Shown here in pieces: positions 33,041-41,150 of a DNA stretch of 64,000 bases (position 1 is its first letter; every line of letters begins with the position of its first letter). The notes beneath the pieces are model-generated. The model saw only the letters and a program-made list of their open reading frames with translations, was not told where the DNA came from and did not search any database. Location: positions 1-64,000 of the forward strand of contig JAGWWW010000004.1 of assembly GCA_018970205.1 (NCBI GenBank). The letters run 5' to 3'. This DNA comes from Actinomycetales bacterium (GTDB taxonomy: Bacteria; Actinomycetota; Actinomycetes; S36-B12; UBA5976). The translations under genes were made by a program, and so were the position numbers.

Positions 33041-34921
33041 ATGGGCATGCACGGAAACTGGATGATGTACCGCTCGCTGACCAGCGACCGGAGCGTGAAG
33101 AATCAGCGGCTCGCCGACGGCACGGTCGGTCGTGTCGTCGGCTACGCGCGCAAATACCGACGGGTCATCACCGTCTACCTCGCGGTGCTGGTGGTCAGCG
33201 CGCTCATGGTCGTCGCGCAACCGCTGCTGTTCCGTTACATCGTCGACCATGGCATCCAGGTCAAGAACACGCGCGTCGTGGTGGTGTGCGCGCTGCTCAT
33301 CGCGGGCCTAGCCATCGTCGACAACGCACTCGGGCTCGTCGGCCGCTGGCTCAGTTCGAGGATCGGCGAGGGTCTCATCTTCGACCTGCGCACGCAGGTG
33401 TTCGAGCATGTGCAGACCCAGCCGATCGCCTTCTTCACCCGCGCCCAGACCGGAGCCCTGGTCAGCCGGCTGAACTCCGACGTCGTCGGCGCGCAGCAGG
33501 CGTTCACCTCCACCCTCGGCGGGGTCGTCGGAAACATGATCTCCTTGGCCATCACCGTCGGCACCATGGCGGTGCTGTCGTGGAAGATCACCGCCGCAGC
33601 ACTCCTGTTGCTGCCGATCTTCCTGTTCCCGGCGCGCATCCTCGGGCGCAAGCTCGCCGGGCTGACTCGGGAGCAGATGAACCTCAACGCCGACCTGAGC
33701 AATCAGATGACGGAGCGTTTCAACGTCAGCGGAGCGCTGCTGGTCAAGCTCTTCGGGCGCCCCAAGGACGAAATCGAGTACTTCGCCAGCCGGGCGATGC
33801 GCGTGCGCGACATCGGCATCTCGATCGCCGTGGCGAACCGCTTCTTCTTCAGCGCGCTGACCCTGGTCGCATCCCTTGCCACTGCTTTCGCGTACGGGTT
33901 CGGCGGCATCTCGGTCATCCGCGGCGAGTTCACCTTCGGCACGCTGCTGGCCCTGGTCGGCTTGCTGGCGCAGCTCTACGGCCCGCTCACCGCCCTCTCG
34001 AATGTGCGCGTGGACGTCATGACCGCGTTGGTGTCCTTCGAACGCGTCTTCGAGGTCCTCGACCTGCCGCCGCTGGTCAAGGACGCAGCCGACGCGGCAG
34101 CCATCAGCCACGGCCCGACGTCCGTTGAGTTCAAGGACGTCCACTTCCGCTACCCGACGGCGGCGGAGGTCTCCCTGGCATCACTGGAGTCGGTCGCCCG
34201 CGCCGAGAGCATCGCCAACGGCACCAGCGTCCTGAACGGGATCGACTTCAGCGCACCCGCGGGCAGTCTCGTCGCACTGGTCGGGCCGTCCGGTGCCGGG
34301 AAAACGACCATCACCGCGCTGGTCAGCCGCCTCTACGACGTCACCGACGGCGCGGTGCTGGTCGGCGGCAAGGATGTGCGCGCGCTCACGCAAGAGTCGC
34401 TGCGCTCAGTCATCGGCGTCGTCACCCAGGACGCCCACATGTTCCACGACACCATCCGCAACAACCTGCTGTACGCCCGCCCGGGCGCAACCGATGAGGA
34501 ACTGATGCGCGCCTGCCATGACGCACAGATCGGCGACCTCATCGACCGGCTCCCTGATGGCCTTTCTACAGTCGTCGGTGACCGCGGCCACCGCCTCTCC
34601 GGCGGCGAGAAGCAGCGCCTCGCGATTGCGCGACTGCTGCTCAAGGCCCCTGATGTCGTCGTGCTCGACGAGGCGACCGCTCACCTCGACTCCGAGAGCG
34701 AGGCGGCCGTGCAGCGCGCATTGGCCACCGCACTCAAGGGGCGCACCTCGTTGGTCATCGCACACCGGCTCTCCACCGTGCGCGAGGCCGACCAGATCCT
34801 CGTCATCGACGGCGGTCGCGTGGTCGAGCGCGGCACCCACGAGCAACTCATCGCGGCCGGCGGGCTCTACGCGAGCCTGTACGAGACACAGTTCGCCGCC
34901 CAGGCCGCAGACTTCGCCTGA
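33041..34921 (+). CDS. ABC exporter, fused membrane and ATPase domains
   Basis: This 626-residue half-transporter has an N-terminal six-helix membrane domain (about residues 40-330) of the type I exporter class and a C-terminal ATPase with Walker A GPSGAGKT near residue 415, signature LSGGEKQR near 518, Walker B VVVLDEATAHLD and the switch VIAHRLST. It would work as a dimer in the cytoplasmic membrane. The substrate cannot be inferred; lipids, peptides or drugs are all possible. It follows the suf operon on the same strand after a gap with its own -10 box. Confidence 0.9.
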   Translation: MGMHGNWMMYRSLTSDRSVKNQRLADGTVGRVVGYARKYRRVITVYLAVLVVSALMVVAQPLLFRYIVDHGIQVKNTRVVVVCALLIAGLAIVDNALGLVGRWLSSRIGEGLIFDLRTQVFEHVQTQPIAFFTRAQTGALVSRLNSDVVGAQQAFTSTLGGVVGNMISLAITVGTMAVLSWKITAAALLLLPIFLFPARILGRKLAGLTREQMNLNADLSNQMTERFNVSGALLVKLFGRPKDEIEYFASRAMRVRDIGISIAVANRFFFSALTLVASLATAFAYGFGGISVIRGEFTFGTLLALVGLLAQLYGPLTALSNVRVDVMTALVSFERVFEVLDLPPLVKDAADAAAISHGPTSVEFKDVHFRYPTAAEVSLASLESVARAESIANGTSVLNGIDFSAPAGSLVALVGPSGAGKTTITALVSRLYDVTDGAVLVGGKDVRALTQESLRSVIGVVTQDAHMFHDTIRNNLLYARPGATDEELMRACHDAQIGDLIDRLPDGLSTVVGDRGHRLSGGEKQRLAIARLLLKAPDVVVLDEATAHLDSESEAAVQRALATALKGRTSLVIAHRLSTVREADQILVIDGGRVVERGTHEQLIAAGGLYASLYETQFAAQAADFA

Positions 34922-35074
34922 CAGCCGCCCTAGTTGCTCTGAGCCGCGGGCGACTCACGGCACAGCGGCAGCGCCCTGGTCCGGAGCGCGTCCGGTTCGT
35001 CTTGCATGGCGCGCGCGTGCAGGTGCCGGCGCATCGCACCGGCGCGCAGCGGCCAGCGCCGGATCTGTTTCGCG

Positions 35075-35911
35075 TCAGTCGGACACAGTGCTAGCACGGG
35101 TCGCCGCGTGCACGCGCGCCTCGTTCAGGACGAGGCGCGCCCACCCAACCAGCACGAGGACGATGAAGGCGCGCCACTGCCACGCGTAGGAATGATGTGG
35201 GCCCTCGCTCGGAGTCGGGGGAGTCAGGTCGTACAACCCGGCGGCGGCGCCGAAGGCTGAGCCCTCAGTGTGCGCATGGTCCAGCACAAGAGCCACGCTC
35301 GACAGCGCAGAGCCGGCCATCCCCGGCCAGGCGGTCTTGTTCACCCGGCTGATCTGCCCCGCCGGCAAACCCGGAGCCTGCACACCCTCGTCTGCCTCAA
35401 TCAACCACCCTCGCAACCGCACGCCATCTGAACCAACCGCAGTCGAGGGGGGAAGGGCGATGGTCGGAGTGGTGGCGGCTGATTTCGTCGTCGGCACCCA
35501 CCCGCGCACGCAGAGCAGCGTCCCCGCTGACGTCCGCGCGGGCGAGACGGCCCAAAAACCCATCACGTCATCGCGCCAGCGCTTGCGCGCCATGAGATTG
35601 ACCGGTTCCCAGCGCACATCGACCCATACGGGCGTCCAATCCGGCACAGCCCGACCGAATCGGCCCTTGATGACCTCGCTGAGTTCCCTCGGCGCGTTCG
35701 CGGTGGCGGCAGCGACTTCGGTGTTCTGCACCCGTCGGGCGTCGAGCCGGTGGAACTGCCACGTCGAGAGGTGCCAGAACGCCGGCACCAGCAGGGCGAC
35801 CAGCAAAGTCAGTGCGACCCAGGAGGGTTCCCGCAGGAACCTCAGGTCACCCGCCCGCAGCCGGGCGGTGCCGCCGCCCGAAGGCTCAGGTGAGCTCGGC
35901 GCGGTCTCCAC
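35075..35911 (-). CDS. SURF1 family protein
   Basis: SURF1 proteins assist assembly of cytochrome c oxidase, probably by handling heme A. The 278-residue protein has the family layout: a membrane segment near residues 33-50, an extracytoplasmic domain with WQFHRLDARR and RGWVPTT, and a second helix after the GPHHSYAWQWRAF signature near the C-terminus. GTG 35911 lies six bases after a TAGGGT box inside the upstream DUF3099 gene, supporting a leaderless start. It fits with ctaA and ctaB found nearby. Confidence 0.88.
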   Translation of the reverse strand: METAPSSPEPSGGGTARLRAGDLRFLREPSWVALTLLVALLVPAFWHLSTWQFHRLDARRVQNTEVAAATANAPRELSEVIKGRFGRAVPDWTPVWVDVRWEPVNLMARKRWRDDVMGFWAVSPARTSAGTLLCVRGWVPTTKSAATTPTIALPPSTAVGSDGVRLRGWLIEADEGVQAPGLPAGQISRVNKTAWPGMAGSALSSVALVLDHAHTEGSAFGAAAGLYDLTPPTPSEGPHHSYAWQWRAFIVLVLVGWARLVLNEARVHAATRASTVSD

Positions 35912-36182
35912 GGTGCGACCCTACGGACTGCGGATGCTCACTTGTGCGCCGCCGGGCTGCGTTGGCGACCACCACCGCGAAATACGGCAGGAAGATGGCC
36001 CCCGAGATGAGGACGATGCGCACCGGCATCGGGGCGGGCAGCAGCACAGCCGCGAGGAAGCAGATGACCCTAAGTGACATGCTGATCAGGTAGGCGCGCT
36101 GCCGGAACGCCCGGTCCTCGGCCGCTGAGACCGGCACTGTCGTGACGGTCTGGGCCGACTCCTGATTGCTCGCGCGCGACAT
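35886..36182 (-). CDS. DUF3099 family membrane protein
   Basis: This 98-residue protein matches the actinobacterial DUF3099 family, recognisable by RQRAYLISMSLRVICFLAAVLLP followed by a second membrane segment. Its function is unknown. ATG 36182 lies seven bases after a TACCGT box. The gene overlaps the start of SURF1 by 26 bases and is divergent from fabG, with only 61 bases between their start codons. Confidence 0.82.
   Translation of the reverse strand: MSRASNQESAQTVTTVPVSAAEDRAFRQRAYLISMSLRVICFLAAVLLPAPMPVRIVLISGAIFLPYFAVVVANAARRRTSEHPQSVGSHRGDRAELT
35918..35923 (-). promoter_or_regulatory. -10 box of leaderless SURF1 transcript (TAGGGT)
   Basis: Minus-strand TAGGGT followed by six bases and the SURF1 GTG at 35911. 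It lies within the coding sequence of the DUF3099 gene. Confidence 0.45.
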
Positions 36183-36189
36183 GCACCCA

Positions 36190-36195
36190 ACGGTA
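36190..36195 (-). promoter_or_regulatory. -10 box of leaderless DUF3099 transcript (TACCGT)
   Basis: Minus-strand TACCGT is followed by seven bases and the ATG at 36182. It is one half of a divergent pair with the fabG promoter. Confidence 0.45.
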
Positions 36196-36230
36196 CGCGG
36201 CTGCGCCGCAGGGCGCGACCCGATGGTCAG

Positions 36231-36236
36231 TACGGT
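36231..36236 (+). promoter_or_regulatory. -10 box of leaderless fabG transcript (TACGGT)
   Basis: TACGGT is followed by seven bases and the fabG ATG at 36244. No ribosome binding site is present, consistent with a leaderless mRNA. Confidence 0.5.
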
Positions 36237-36243
36237 TGGCGCC

Positions 36244-36963
36244 ATGTCCGACGTCGTGCTCGTCACAGGAGCCTCCCGGGGAATCGGCCTCGCCATCGCC
36301 AGCGCGTTCAAGGCCGCGGGCTACCAGGTCGCCGCCACCTGCCGCTCTGAGGATGACTCTGCGGCCCTCGCCGCTGCCGGGTTCTTCCCCGTCACCTGCG
36401 AGGTGACCGACGCTGCCAGCGTGGACGCCGCTTTCGACGCGGCCGAGGCCGCACTCGGGCCGGTCACGGTGGCCGTGGCCAACGCGGGCATCACCAGGGA
36501 CGTGCTCATCCTGCGGATGAGCGACGAGGACATCGACGCTGTGCTGCAGACCAACCTCGCCGGCTCGTTGCGGGTGGCCAGACGCGCGGCCAAGTCGATG
36601 GTCAGAGCCAAGCGCGGCCGGCTCATCTTCATCTCCAGCGTCGTCGGGCTGCTCGGCTCAGCCGGGCAGGCGAACTACGCGGCGAGCAAGTCCGGCCTGG
36701 TCGGCGCGGCTCGCAGCCTCGCTCGTGAACTCGGCGGGCGCGGCATCACGGCGAACGTCGTCGCCCCGGGGTTCGTGGAGACTGACATGACCGCCGCACT
36801 CACACCCGAGCGGCAACAGGCCATCCTCAGCCAGATTCCGCTGGGCCGCTACGCGCAGAGCAGTGAGGTCGCGGACGTCTGCGTGTTCCTCGCATCGCCA
36901 GCGGCCGCGTACGTCACCGGATGCGTCGTCAACGTCGACGGCGGACTCGGCATGGGCCACTGA
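36244..36963 (+). CDS. fabG: 3-oxoacyl-[ACP] reductase
   Basis: FabG reduces 3-oxoacyl-ACP with NADPH in each round of fatty acid elongation. The 239-residue short-chain dehydrogenase has the cofactor loop TGASRGIGLAIA, NAGITRD, the catalytic Ser region ISSVVGLLGS and the YAASKSGL motif with Tyr and Lys. ATG 36244 is used because a TACGGT box precedes it by seven bases. In actinobacteria this gene pairs with the InhA-type reductase that follows, as here after 201 bases with no other gene visible. Confidence 0.94.
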   Translation: MSDVVLVTGASRGIGLAIASAFKAAGYQVAATCRSEDDSAALAAAGFFPVTCEVTDAASVDAAFDAAEAALGPVTVAVANAGITRDVLILRMSDEDIDAVLQTNLAGSLRVARRAAKSMVRAKRGRLIFISSVVGLLGSAGQANYAASKSGLVGAARSLARELGGRGITANVVAPGFVETDMTAALTPERQQAILSQIPLGRYAQSSEVADVCVFLASPAAAYVTGCVVNVDGGLGMGH

Positions 36964-37164
36964 CATGCGCACCGCGGCACTGTCTCGCCCGTCTGCACGA
37001 CGCGCGCCCGCTGGGCGACGCCAGGAGGCTGCACTGGTGCTGGCGCCCAGATTGACCCCCGGCGCCGCCGTGACCACGGTTGTCGCCACCCAGACGCAAC
37101 CGCGGAACACCGCGCAACCATCGCGAGAGAGCCTCGCCACGCCAGCAAGGAAGGGATCGCACTG

Positions 37165-37932
37165 ATGGGAATCCTCGAGGGCAAATCGCTCGTCATCACC
37201 GGAGTCTTGACCGACCAGTCGATCGCGTTCCACGTGGCCCGGATCGCCCAAGAACAGGGCGCCACCGTGCTGCTCACGGGGTTCGGTCGAGGTATCGCGC
37301 TCACCAGACGCATCTCCGGCAGGTTGCCCGCCGCGGTTGAGGTGCTCGAGCTCGACGTGACCAACGAGGAACACCTCGCTGGGCTCGCGGACGCCGTACG
37401 CGAGCACATGCCTCAGGTCGACGGCGTGCTGCACAGCATCGGTTTCGCCCCGGAGACCGCACTCGGCGGCAACTTCCTCAACACCTCGTGGCCGGATGTG
37501 GCCACAGCGATGCAGGTGTCGGCGTACTCCCTCAAAAGTCTGACCATGGCGCTTCAGCCGCTGATGCCCGCTGGCTCGGCAGTCGTCGGCCTGGACTTCG
37601 ACGCGACCCTCGCCTGGCCGGCGTATGACTGGATGGGCGTCGCCAAGGCGGCGCTGGAGGCGACCTCGCGCTATCTGGCCCGAGACCTCGGCGAGCGCGG
37701 GATCCGCGTCAACCTCGTGTCGGCTGGCCCGCTGCGCACAGTCGCCGCAACCCACATCCCCGGCTTCTCCACCTTTGAGGAGTTGTGGTCGTCCCGGGCA
37801 CCCCTTGGATGGGATGTGACAGATCCCGTGCCGGCCGCACAGGCGTGTGTGGCGCTGCTGAGCCCGTGGTTCCCGGCCACCAGCGGCGAGATCGTCCACG
37901 TCGACGGGGGATTCCACTCCCAAGGCGCCTGA
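37165..37932 (+). CDS. fabI: enoyl-[ACP] reductase (InhA/FabI type)
   Basis: This enzyme reduces trans-2-enoyl-ACP with NADH, the last step of the elongation cycle. The 255-residue protein opens with LEGKSLVITGVLTDQSIAFHVA, the InhA-like cofactor loop, and carries the Tyr-x6-Lys active site as YDWMGVAK plus LHSIGFAP. ATG 37165 follows AAGGAAGG. It forms the usual actinobacterial fabG-fabI pair and converges on an unknown gene. Confidence 0.95.
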   Translation: MGILEGKSLVITGVLTDQSIAFHVARIAQEQGATVLLTGFGRGIALTRRISGRLPAAVEVLELDVTNEEHLAGLADAVREHMPQVDGVLHSIGFAPETALGGNFLNTSWPDVATAMQVSAYSLKSLTMALQPLMPAGSAVVGLDFDATLAWPAYDWMGVAKAALEATSRYLARDLGERGIRVNLVSAGPLRTVAATHIPGFSTFEELWSSRAPLGWDVTDPVPAAQACVALLSPWFPATSGEIVHVDGGFHSQGA

Positions 37933-37980
37933 CGCAGCCGCTGGCCGCGAACGAGGGACTTGCCGACACGAGGTTGCGCG

Positions 37981-38844
37981 TCAGGCCCCCGCACATGCTC
38001 TGATTGCCGCAGTCCACAATGCATCGAGGTACGCCCGCGCGCAGCGTGGCAACTCGCCTGTCTCGCCGACAATCTCAAGCAGCCGCCGTTTGGCTGCCGC
38101 TCCCGCCGAGGTGGAGTGCGCCGACTCGCGCGCACGGTCCAGCGCCGCGCACACTGCCAGCACGGTGGCGATCGCGTCACGCGTCGCTGCCTCGACCGGC
38201 GTCGGCAACGGCGGCAGCCGCAGTGTCGGAGGCGTCGACACCGAAAAGAGCGTGACACCGGCGGCCTCAAGGCCCGCCAGCGCGCTCAAGAGGCTCTGCC
38301 GATATGCCGCTCGATGTGTGGCCAGCCGCGCATCACCCCCTGCGCCGGCCGCAGACTCAGCGCCGGGCACTGTCGCTGCCCGTCCGTGGTCGGTCAGGTC
38401 CACTGCGGTCAGGACAATGGTGGGCCGATGTGCCGCGGGGTCGACGCTGGGCACCCACACGGTCGCGGCCGGACCGTCGTCGGACACCAACACAGCACCT
38501 GCTTCGACCGCAAGCCCGAGCCCGGCCACGGCGATCGGCAACCCGGCGGGGTCACCCGATGCCAGGCTCACATGCCGCACCGGAGCCCCGGACAACGCTG
38601 CGGCCCACTCTGCGTACGTCGAGGTCGCGGTTCCGGCTCGTGCGTACACCGGCCCCGGCGCACCGGGGCAGTCGAGCCTCTGGCTGCTTGACCTAGCCGG
38701 GCCTGCCGAAGGTCCTCGGCTGCCAGCCTGTGCCACCCAGCACCCGATTGCCCCGAGTACGCCGGTGCTGCCTGCCCAACGGTGACTCTGCGACAGCGGC
38801 CGCTGCATCTCACGGGCAGCCCTTGCACCATCGCCATCGCGCAC
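37981..38844 (-). CDS. protein of unknown function
   Basis: A 287-residue protein that I do not recognise. It is soluble, rich in Ala and Gly, with no signal peptide or membrane helix. A conserved-looking central part reads VRHVSLASGDPAGLPIAVAGLGLAVEAGAVLVSDDGP, followed by a helical C-terminal half. GTG 38844 is chosen because TACGCT lies seven bases upstream on the minus strand, making it leaderless; a longer frame to ATG 38871 exists. It is divergent from an ABC ATPase gene with overlapping promoters. Confidence 0.65.
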   Translation of the reverse strand: MRDGDGARAAREMQRPLSQSHRWAGSTGVLGAIGCWVAQAGSRGPSAGPARSSSQRLDCPGAPGPVYARAGTATSTYAEWAAALSGAPVRHVSLASGDPAGLPIAVAGLGLAVEAGAVLVSDDGPAATVWVPSVDPAAHRPTIVLTAVDLTDHGRAATVPGAESAAGAGGDARLATHRAAYRQSLLSALAGLEAAGVTLFSVSTPPTLRLPPLPTPVEAATRDAIATVLAVCAALDRARESAHSTSAGAAAKRRLLEIVGETGELPRCARAYLDALWTAAIRACAGA

Positions 38845-38851
38845 GCTCCCG

Positions 38852-38857
38852 AGCGTA
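38852..38857 (-). promoter_or_regulatory. -10 box of the unknown gene (TACGCT)
   Basis: Minus-strand TACGCT followed by seven bases and GTG 38844. It lies only 15 bases from the -10 box of the divergent ABC ATPase gene. Confidence 0.45.
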
Positions 38858-38872
38858 ATGCGCGGCAGCACC

Positions 38873-38878
38873 TATCCT
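38873..38878 (+). promoter_or_regulatory. -10 box of the ABC ATPase gene (TATCCT)
   Basis: TATCCT followed by six bases and GTG 38885, a leaderless arrangement. This box supports GTG 38885 over the upstream ATG 38858. Confidence 0.5.
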
Positions 38879-38884
38879 TCACCC

Positions 38885-39685
38885 GTGACGACGCCGGTGC
38901 TGTTGTTTGACGACGTGAGCGTGGTGCGCGGGAGCACCCTGCCCGTGAATTCAGTCTCCCTGTCCATCGAGGCCGGCCAGCGCTGGGTCGTCATCGGCCC
39001 CAACGGCGCGGGCAAGAGCACCTTGCTGCATGTTGCGGCCGCGATGGCAGCCCCGGCGATGGGCACGGCCACGGTGCTCGGGGAGGTCCTCGGCCGGGCG
39101 AATGTGGCCGAGTTGCGCACCCGCATCGGCTTCGCGGGTGCTGCGCTGCTGGACCGCATACCCGGCAACGAGACCGTGGGCAACGCAGTGATGACGGGCG
39201 CCTGGGCGGTGTATGCGCGCAAGCGTGAGGACTACGGCATCGCCGACGAGGTCCGCCGCGACCACCTGCTCACGATGTTCGGGCTCACCAGCCTCATCGG
39301 CCGCACCTTCGGCACGTTGAGCGAGGGGGAGCGTAAGCGGGTCATGATCGCCCGGGCCCTGATGCCGGACCCGGAGCTGCTCATCCTCGACGAGCCAGCT
39401 GCCGGTTTGGACCTCGCCGCCCGCGAAGACCTACTACGACGGCTCACGTGGCTCGCGGACGACCCGATGGCGCCGACCACCATCATGGCGACCCATCACC
39501 TCGAGGAGATCCCACCTGGTGCAACGCACGCGCTCGCCCTGCGCCAGGGCGCGCTGGTGGCCGCCGGGCCGATTGCTGACGTGCTCACGGACGAAGTCCT
39601 GACGACCGCGTTCGGGTTGCCCATCACGGTCGAGCGGGTCGGCGACACGCGCCCCCGTTGGTTCGCCCGCGCCCGCGCCTGGTGA
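38885..39685 (+). CDS. ABC transporter-type ATPase (single domain)
   Basis: A 266-residue ATP-binding protein with Walker A GPNGAGKST at about residues 38-46, signature LSEGERKRVMIA, Walker B LLILDEPAAGLD and switch MATHHLEEI. It resembles the YlmA-like ATPases that occur without an adjacent permease, so its substrate or even transport role is unknown. The signature has Glu in place of the second Gly (LSEGE). The last 100 or so bases, including the stop codon, are repeated directly after the gene. Confidence 0.85.
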   Translation: MTTPVLLFDDVSVVRGSTLPVNSVSLSIEAGQRWVVIGPNGAGKSTLLHVAAAMAAPAMGTATVLGEVLGRANVAELRTRIGFAGAALLDRIPGNETVGNAVMTGAWAVYARKREDYGIADEVRRDHLLTMFGLTSLIGRTFGTLSEGERKRVMIARALMPDPELLILDEPAAGLDLAAREDLLRRLTWLADDPMAPTTIMATHHLEEIPPGATHALALRQGALVAAGPIADVLTDEVLTTAFGLPITVERVGDTRPRWFARARAW

Positions 39686-39688
39686 GGG
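39583..39688 (+). repeat. tandem 106-base repeat, copy 1 (3' end of the ABC ATPase gene)
   Basis: Copy 1 covers the last 34 codons and stop of the ABC ATPase gene. It is followed without a gap by a second copy in the same orientation. The two align end to end without insertions, with 95 of 106 bases identical by my count. Confidence 0.9.
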
Positions 39689-39794
39689 GCTCACGGACGA
39701 AGTCCTGACGGCCGTTTTCGGGTTGCCCATCCCGGTCGAGCGGGTCGGGGACATCCGCCCCCGCTGGTTCGCCCGCGCCTGCGTCTGGTGAGGA
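39689..39794 (+). repeat. tandem 106-base repeat, copy 2 (untranslated remnant)
   Basis: Copy 2 begins right after copy 1. In the matching frame it still reads from LTDEVLT to a Trp followed by TGA, but with six amino-acid changes (two further codons differ silently) and no start codon or ribosome binding site. It lies after the stop of the intact gene, so it is likely untranslated debris of a partial duplication or recombination. Confidence 0.85.
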
Positions 39795-39819
39795 CTAGGG
39801 CAAAGGGCAACGCCGCGGA

Positions 39820-39825
39820 TACTCT
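39820..39825 (+). promoter_or_regulatory. -10 box of leaderless nfeD-like transcript (TACTCT)
   Basis: TACTCT followed by six bases and ATG 39832. It starts the transcript for the NfeD/SPFH/NUDIX/ung set. Confidence 0.5.
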
Positions 39826-39831
39826 GCGCCC

Positions 39832-40272
39832 ATGAGCACCGCAACATGGTTGGCCGTCGCCGGTGGCGCCTTGGTCCTCCTGGAAATGCTCACCTTGGAC
39901 TTCACCCTGCTGATGATCGCCCTGGGCCTGTTCAGCGCCGCCGGGGCCTTGGCGCTCTCGGTGCCGGATGCCTGGGCGGGCGTCATCGGCGCGGCTGTCA
40001 GCATCGCGTCATTGGGCTTCCTCCGGCCACTGGCGCTGCGCGTATTCCGCCGTGGCACCGGAATCCGCACCGGCACCGACGCCCTGCTCGGATCCAGCGG
40101 CGTGGCGCTCACAGACGTCGCTGCTGCCGGACAGGTCAAGTTGCGCGGTGAGGTGTGGTCGGCGCGCGCCTATGACGGCGTGCCCATCGCCGCCGGAACG
40201 AAAGTGGACGTCATCGCCATCGAGGGCGCAACCGCCGCGGTGCTCGCCGCGGCCGGCGAGGGGAGCAACTGA
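39832..40272 (+). CDS. NfeD-like membrane protein
   Basis: NfeD family proteins partner with SPFH/stomatin proteins in membrane organisation. The 146-residue product has a hydrophobic N-terminal half with two or three membrane helices (residues 4-70) and a soluble C-terminal OB-fold domain with GSSGVALTDVAAAGQVKLRGEVWSARA, the NfeD hallmark. The stop overlaps the start of the SPFH gene by one base, supporting the partnership. Confidence 0.88.
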   Translation: MSTATWLAVAGGALVLLEMLTLDFTLLMIALGLFSAAGALALSVPDAWAGVIGAAVSIASLGFLRPLALRVFRRGTGIRTGTDALLGSSGVALTDVAAAGQVKLRGEVWSARAYDGVPIAAGTKVDVIAIEGATAAVLAAAGEGSN

Positions 40273-41150
40273 TGCAAGCGTTCGTGACATTCCTGCTCGT
40301 CGCGGCATTGGCGGTCGTGTTCTTGGTGCGGGCCGTGCGCATCGTGCCGCAGGCGCGCGCCGGCGTCGTCGAACGACTCGGGCGCTACCACCGCACATTG
40401 AACCCGGGTCTGGCCGTCGTGGTTCCGGTGATTGACCGGGTGCTGCCGCTGATCGACCTGCGTGAGCAGGTCATCACATTCGCACCGCAGCCGGTCATCA
40501 CCGAGGACAACCTCGTCGTGAACATCGACACGGTGCTGTATTTCACGGTCACTGACCCGCGGGCAGCCACCTACGAGATCCGCGACTACATCTTCGCCGC
40601 TGAACAGTTGACCGTCACAACCCTGCGCAACGTGGTCGGTGGCATGGACCTCGAGAAGACCCTGACCAGCCGTGACACCATCAACGCCGCCTTGCGCGGA
40701 GTGTTGGACGAGGCAACGGGCAAGTGGGGAATCCGCGTGAACCGCGTCGAGCTCAAGAGCATCGACCCGCCGGCGTCCATCCAGGAGGCGATGGCCAAGC
40801 AGATGCGAGCGGAGCGCGAGCGGCGCGCCGCGATTCTCATCGCTGAAGGTGAGAAGCAGGCGGCGATCCTCACTGCTGAGGGCGGCAAGCAAGCGGCCAT
40901 CCTGACAGCCGAGGGCGAGGCGCAGGCCACCATCACCCGCGCCAACGCGGAAGCCGCGGCCATCAAGACGGTGGTTGACAGCATCCATGCCGCCAGCCCC
41001 GACGACTCCGTGCTCGCGTGGACGTATCTTCAGCAATTGCCTGCCATCGCCAATGGTCAGGCGTCGAAGATCTGGGTGCTGCCAGCCGAACTCACCGGCG
41101 CCCTCGACGCCGTCAAGCGGGCCTTCGGGAAAGTGCGCGGTCTGGGATGA
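40272..41150 (+). CDS. SPFH domain/stomatin-like protein
   Basis: A 292-residue stomatin/prohibitin family protein, anchored by an N-terminal membrane segment (residues 4-22) with an SPFH domain (about 25-190) containing GVVERLGRYHRTLNPGL. The helical region after it contains three 11-residue repeats of the form AILxAEGxxQA, then an Ala-rich helix and a C-terminal tail. Such proteins oligomerise at membranes and often pair with NfeD, which is encoded just before. Specific function unknown. Confidence 0.9.
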   Translation: MQAFVTFLLVAALAVVFLVRAVRIVPQARAGVVERLGRYHRTLNPGLAVVVPVIDRVLPLIDLREQVITFAPQPVITEDNLVVNIDTVLYFTVTDPRAATYEIRDYIFAAEQLTVTTLRNVVGGMDLEKTLTSRDTINAALRGVLDEATGKWGIRVNRVELKSIDPPASIQEAMAKQMRAERERRAAILIAEGEKQAAILTAEGGKQAAILTAEGEAQATITRANAEAAAIKTVVDSIHAASPDDSVLAWTYLQQLPAIANGQASKIWVLPAELTGALDAVKRAFGKVRGLG

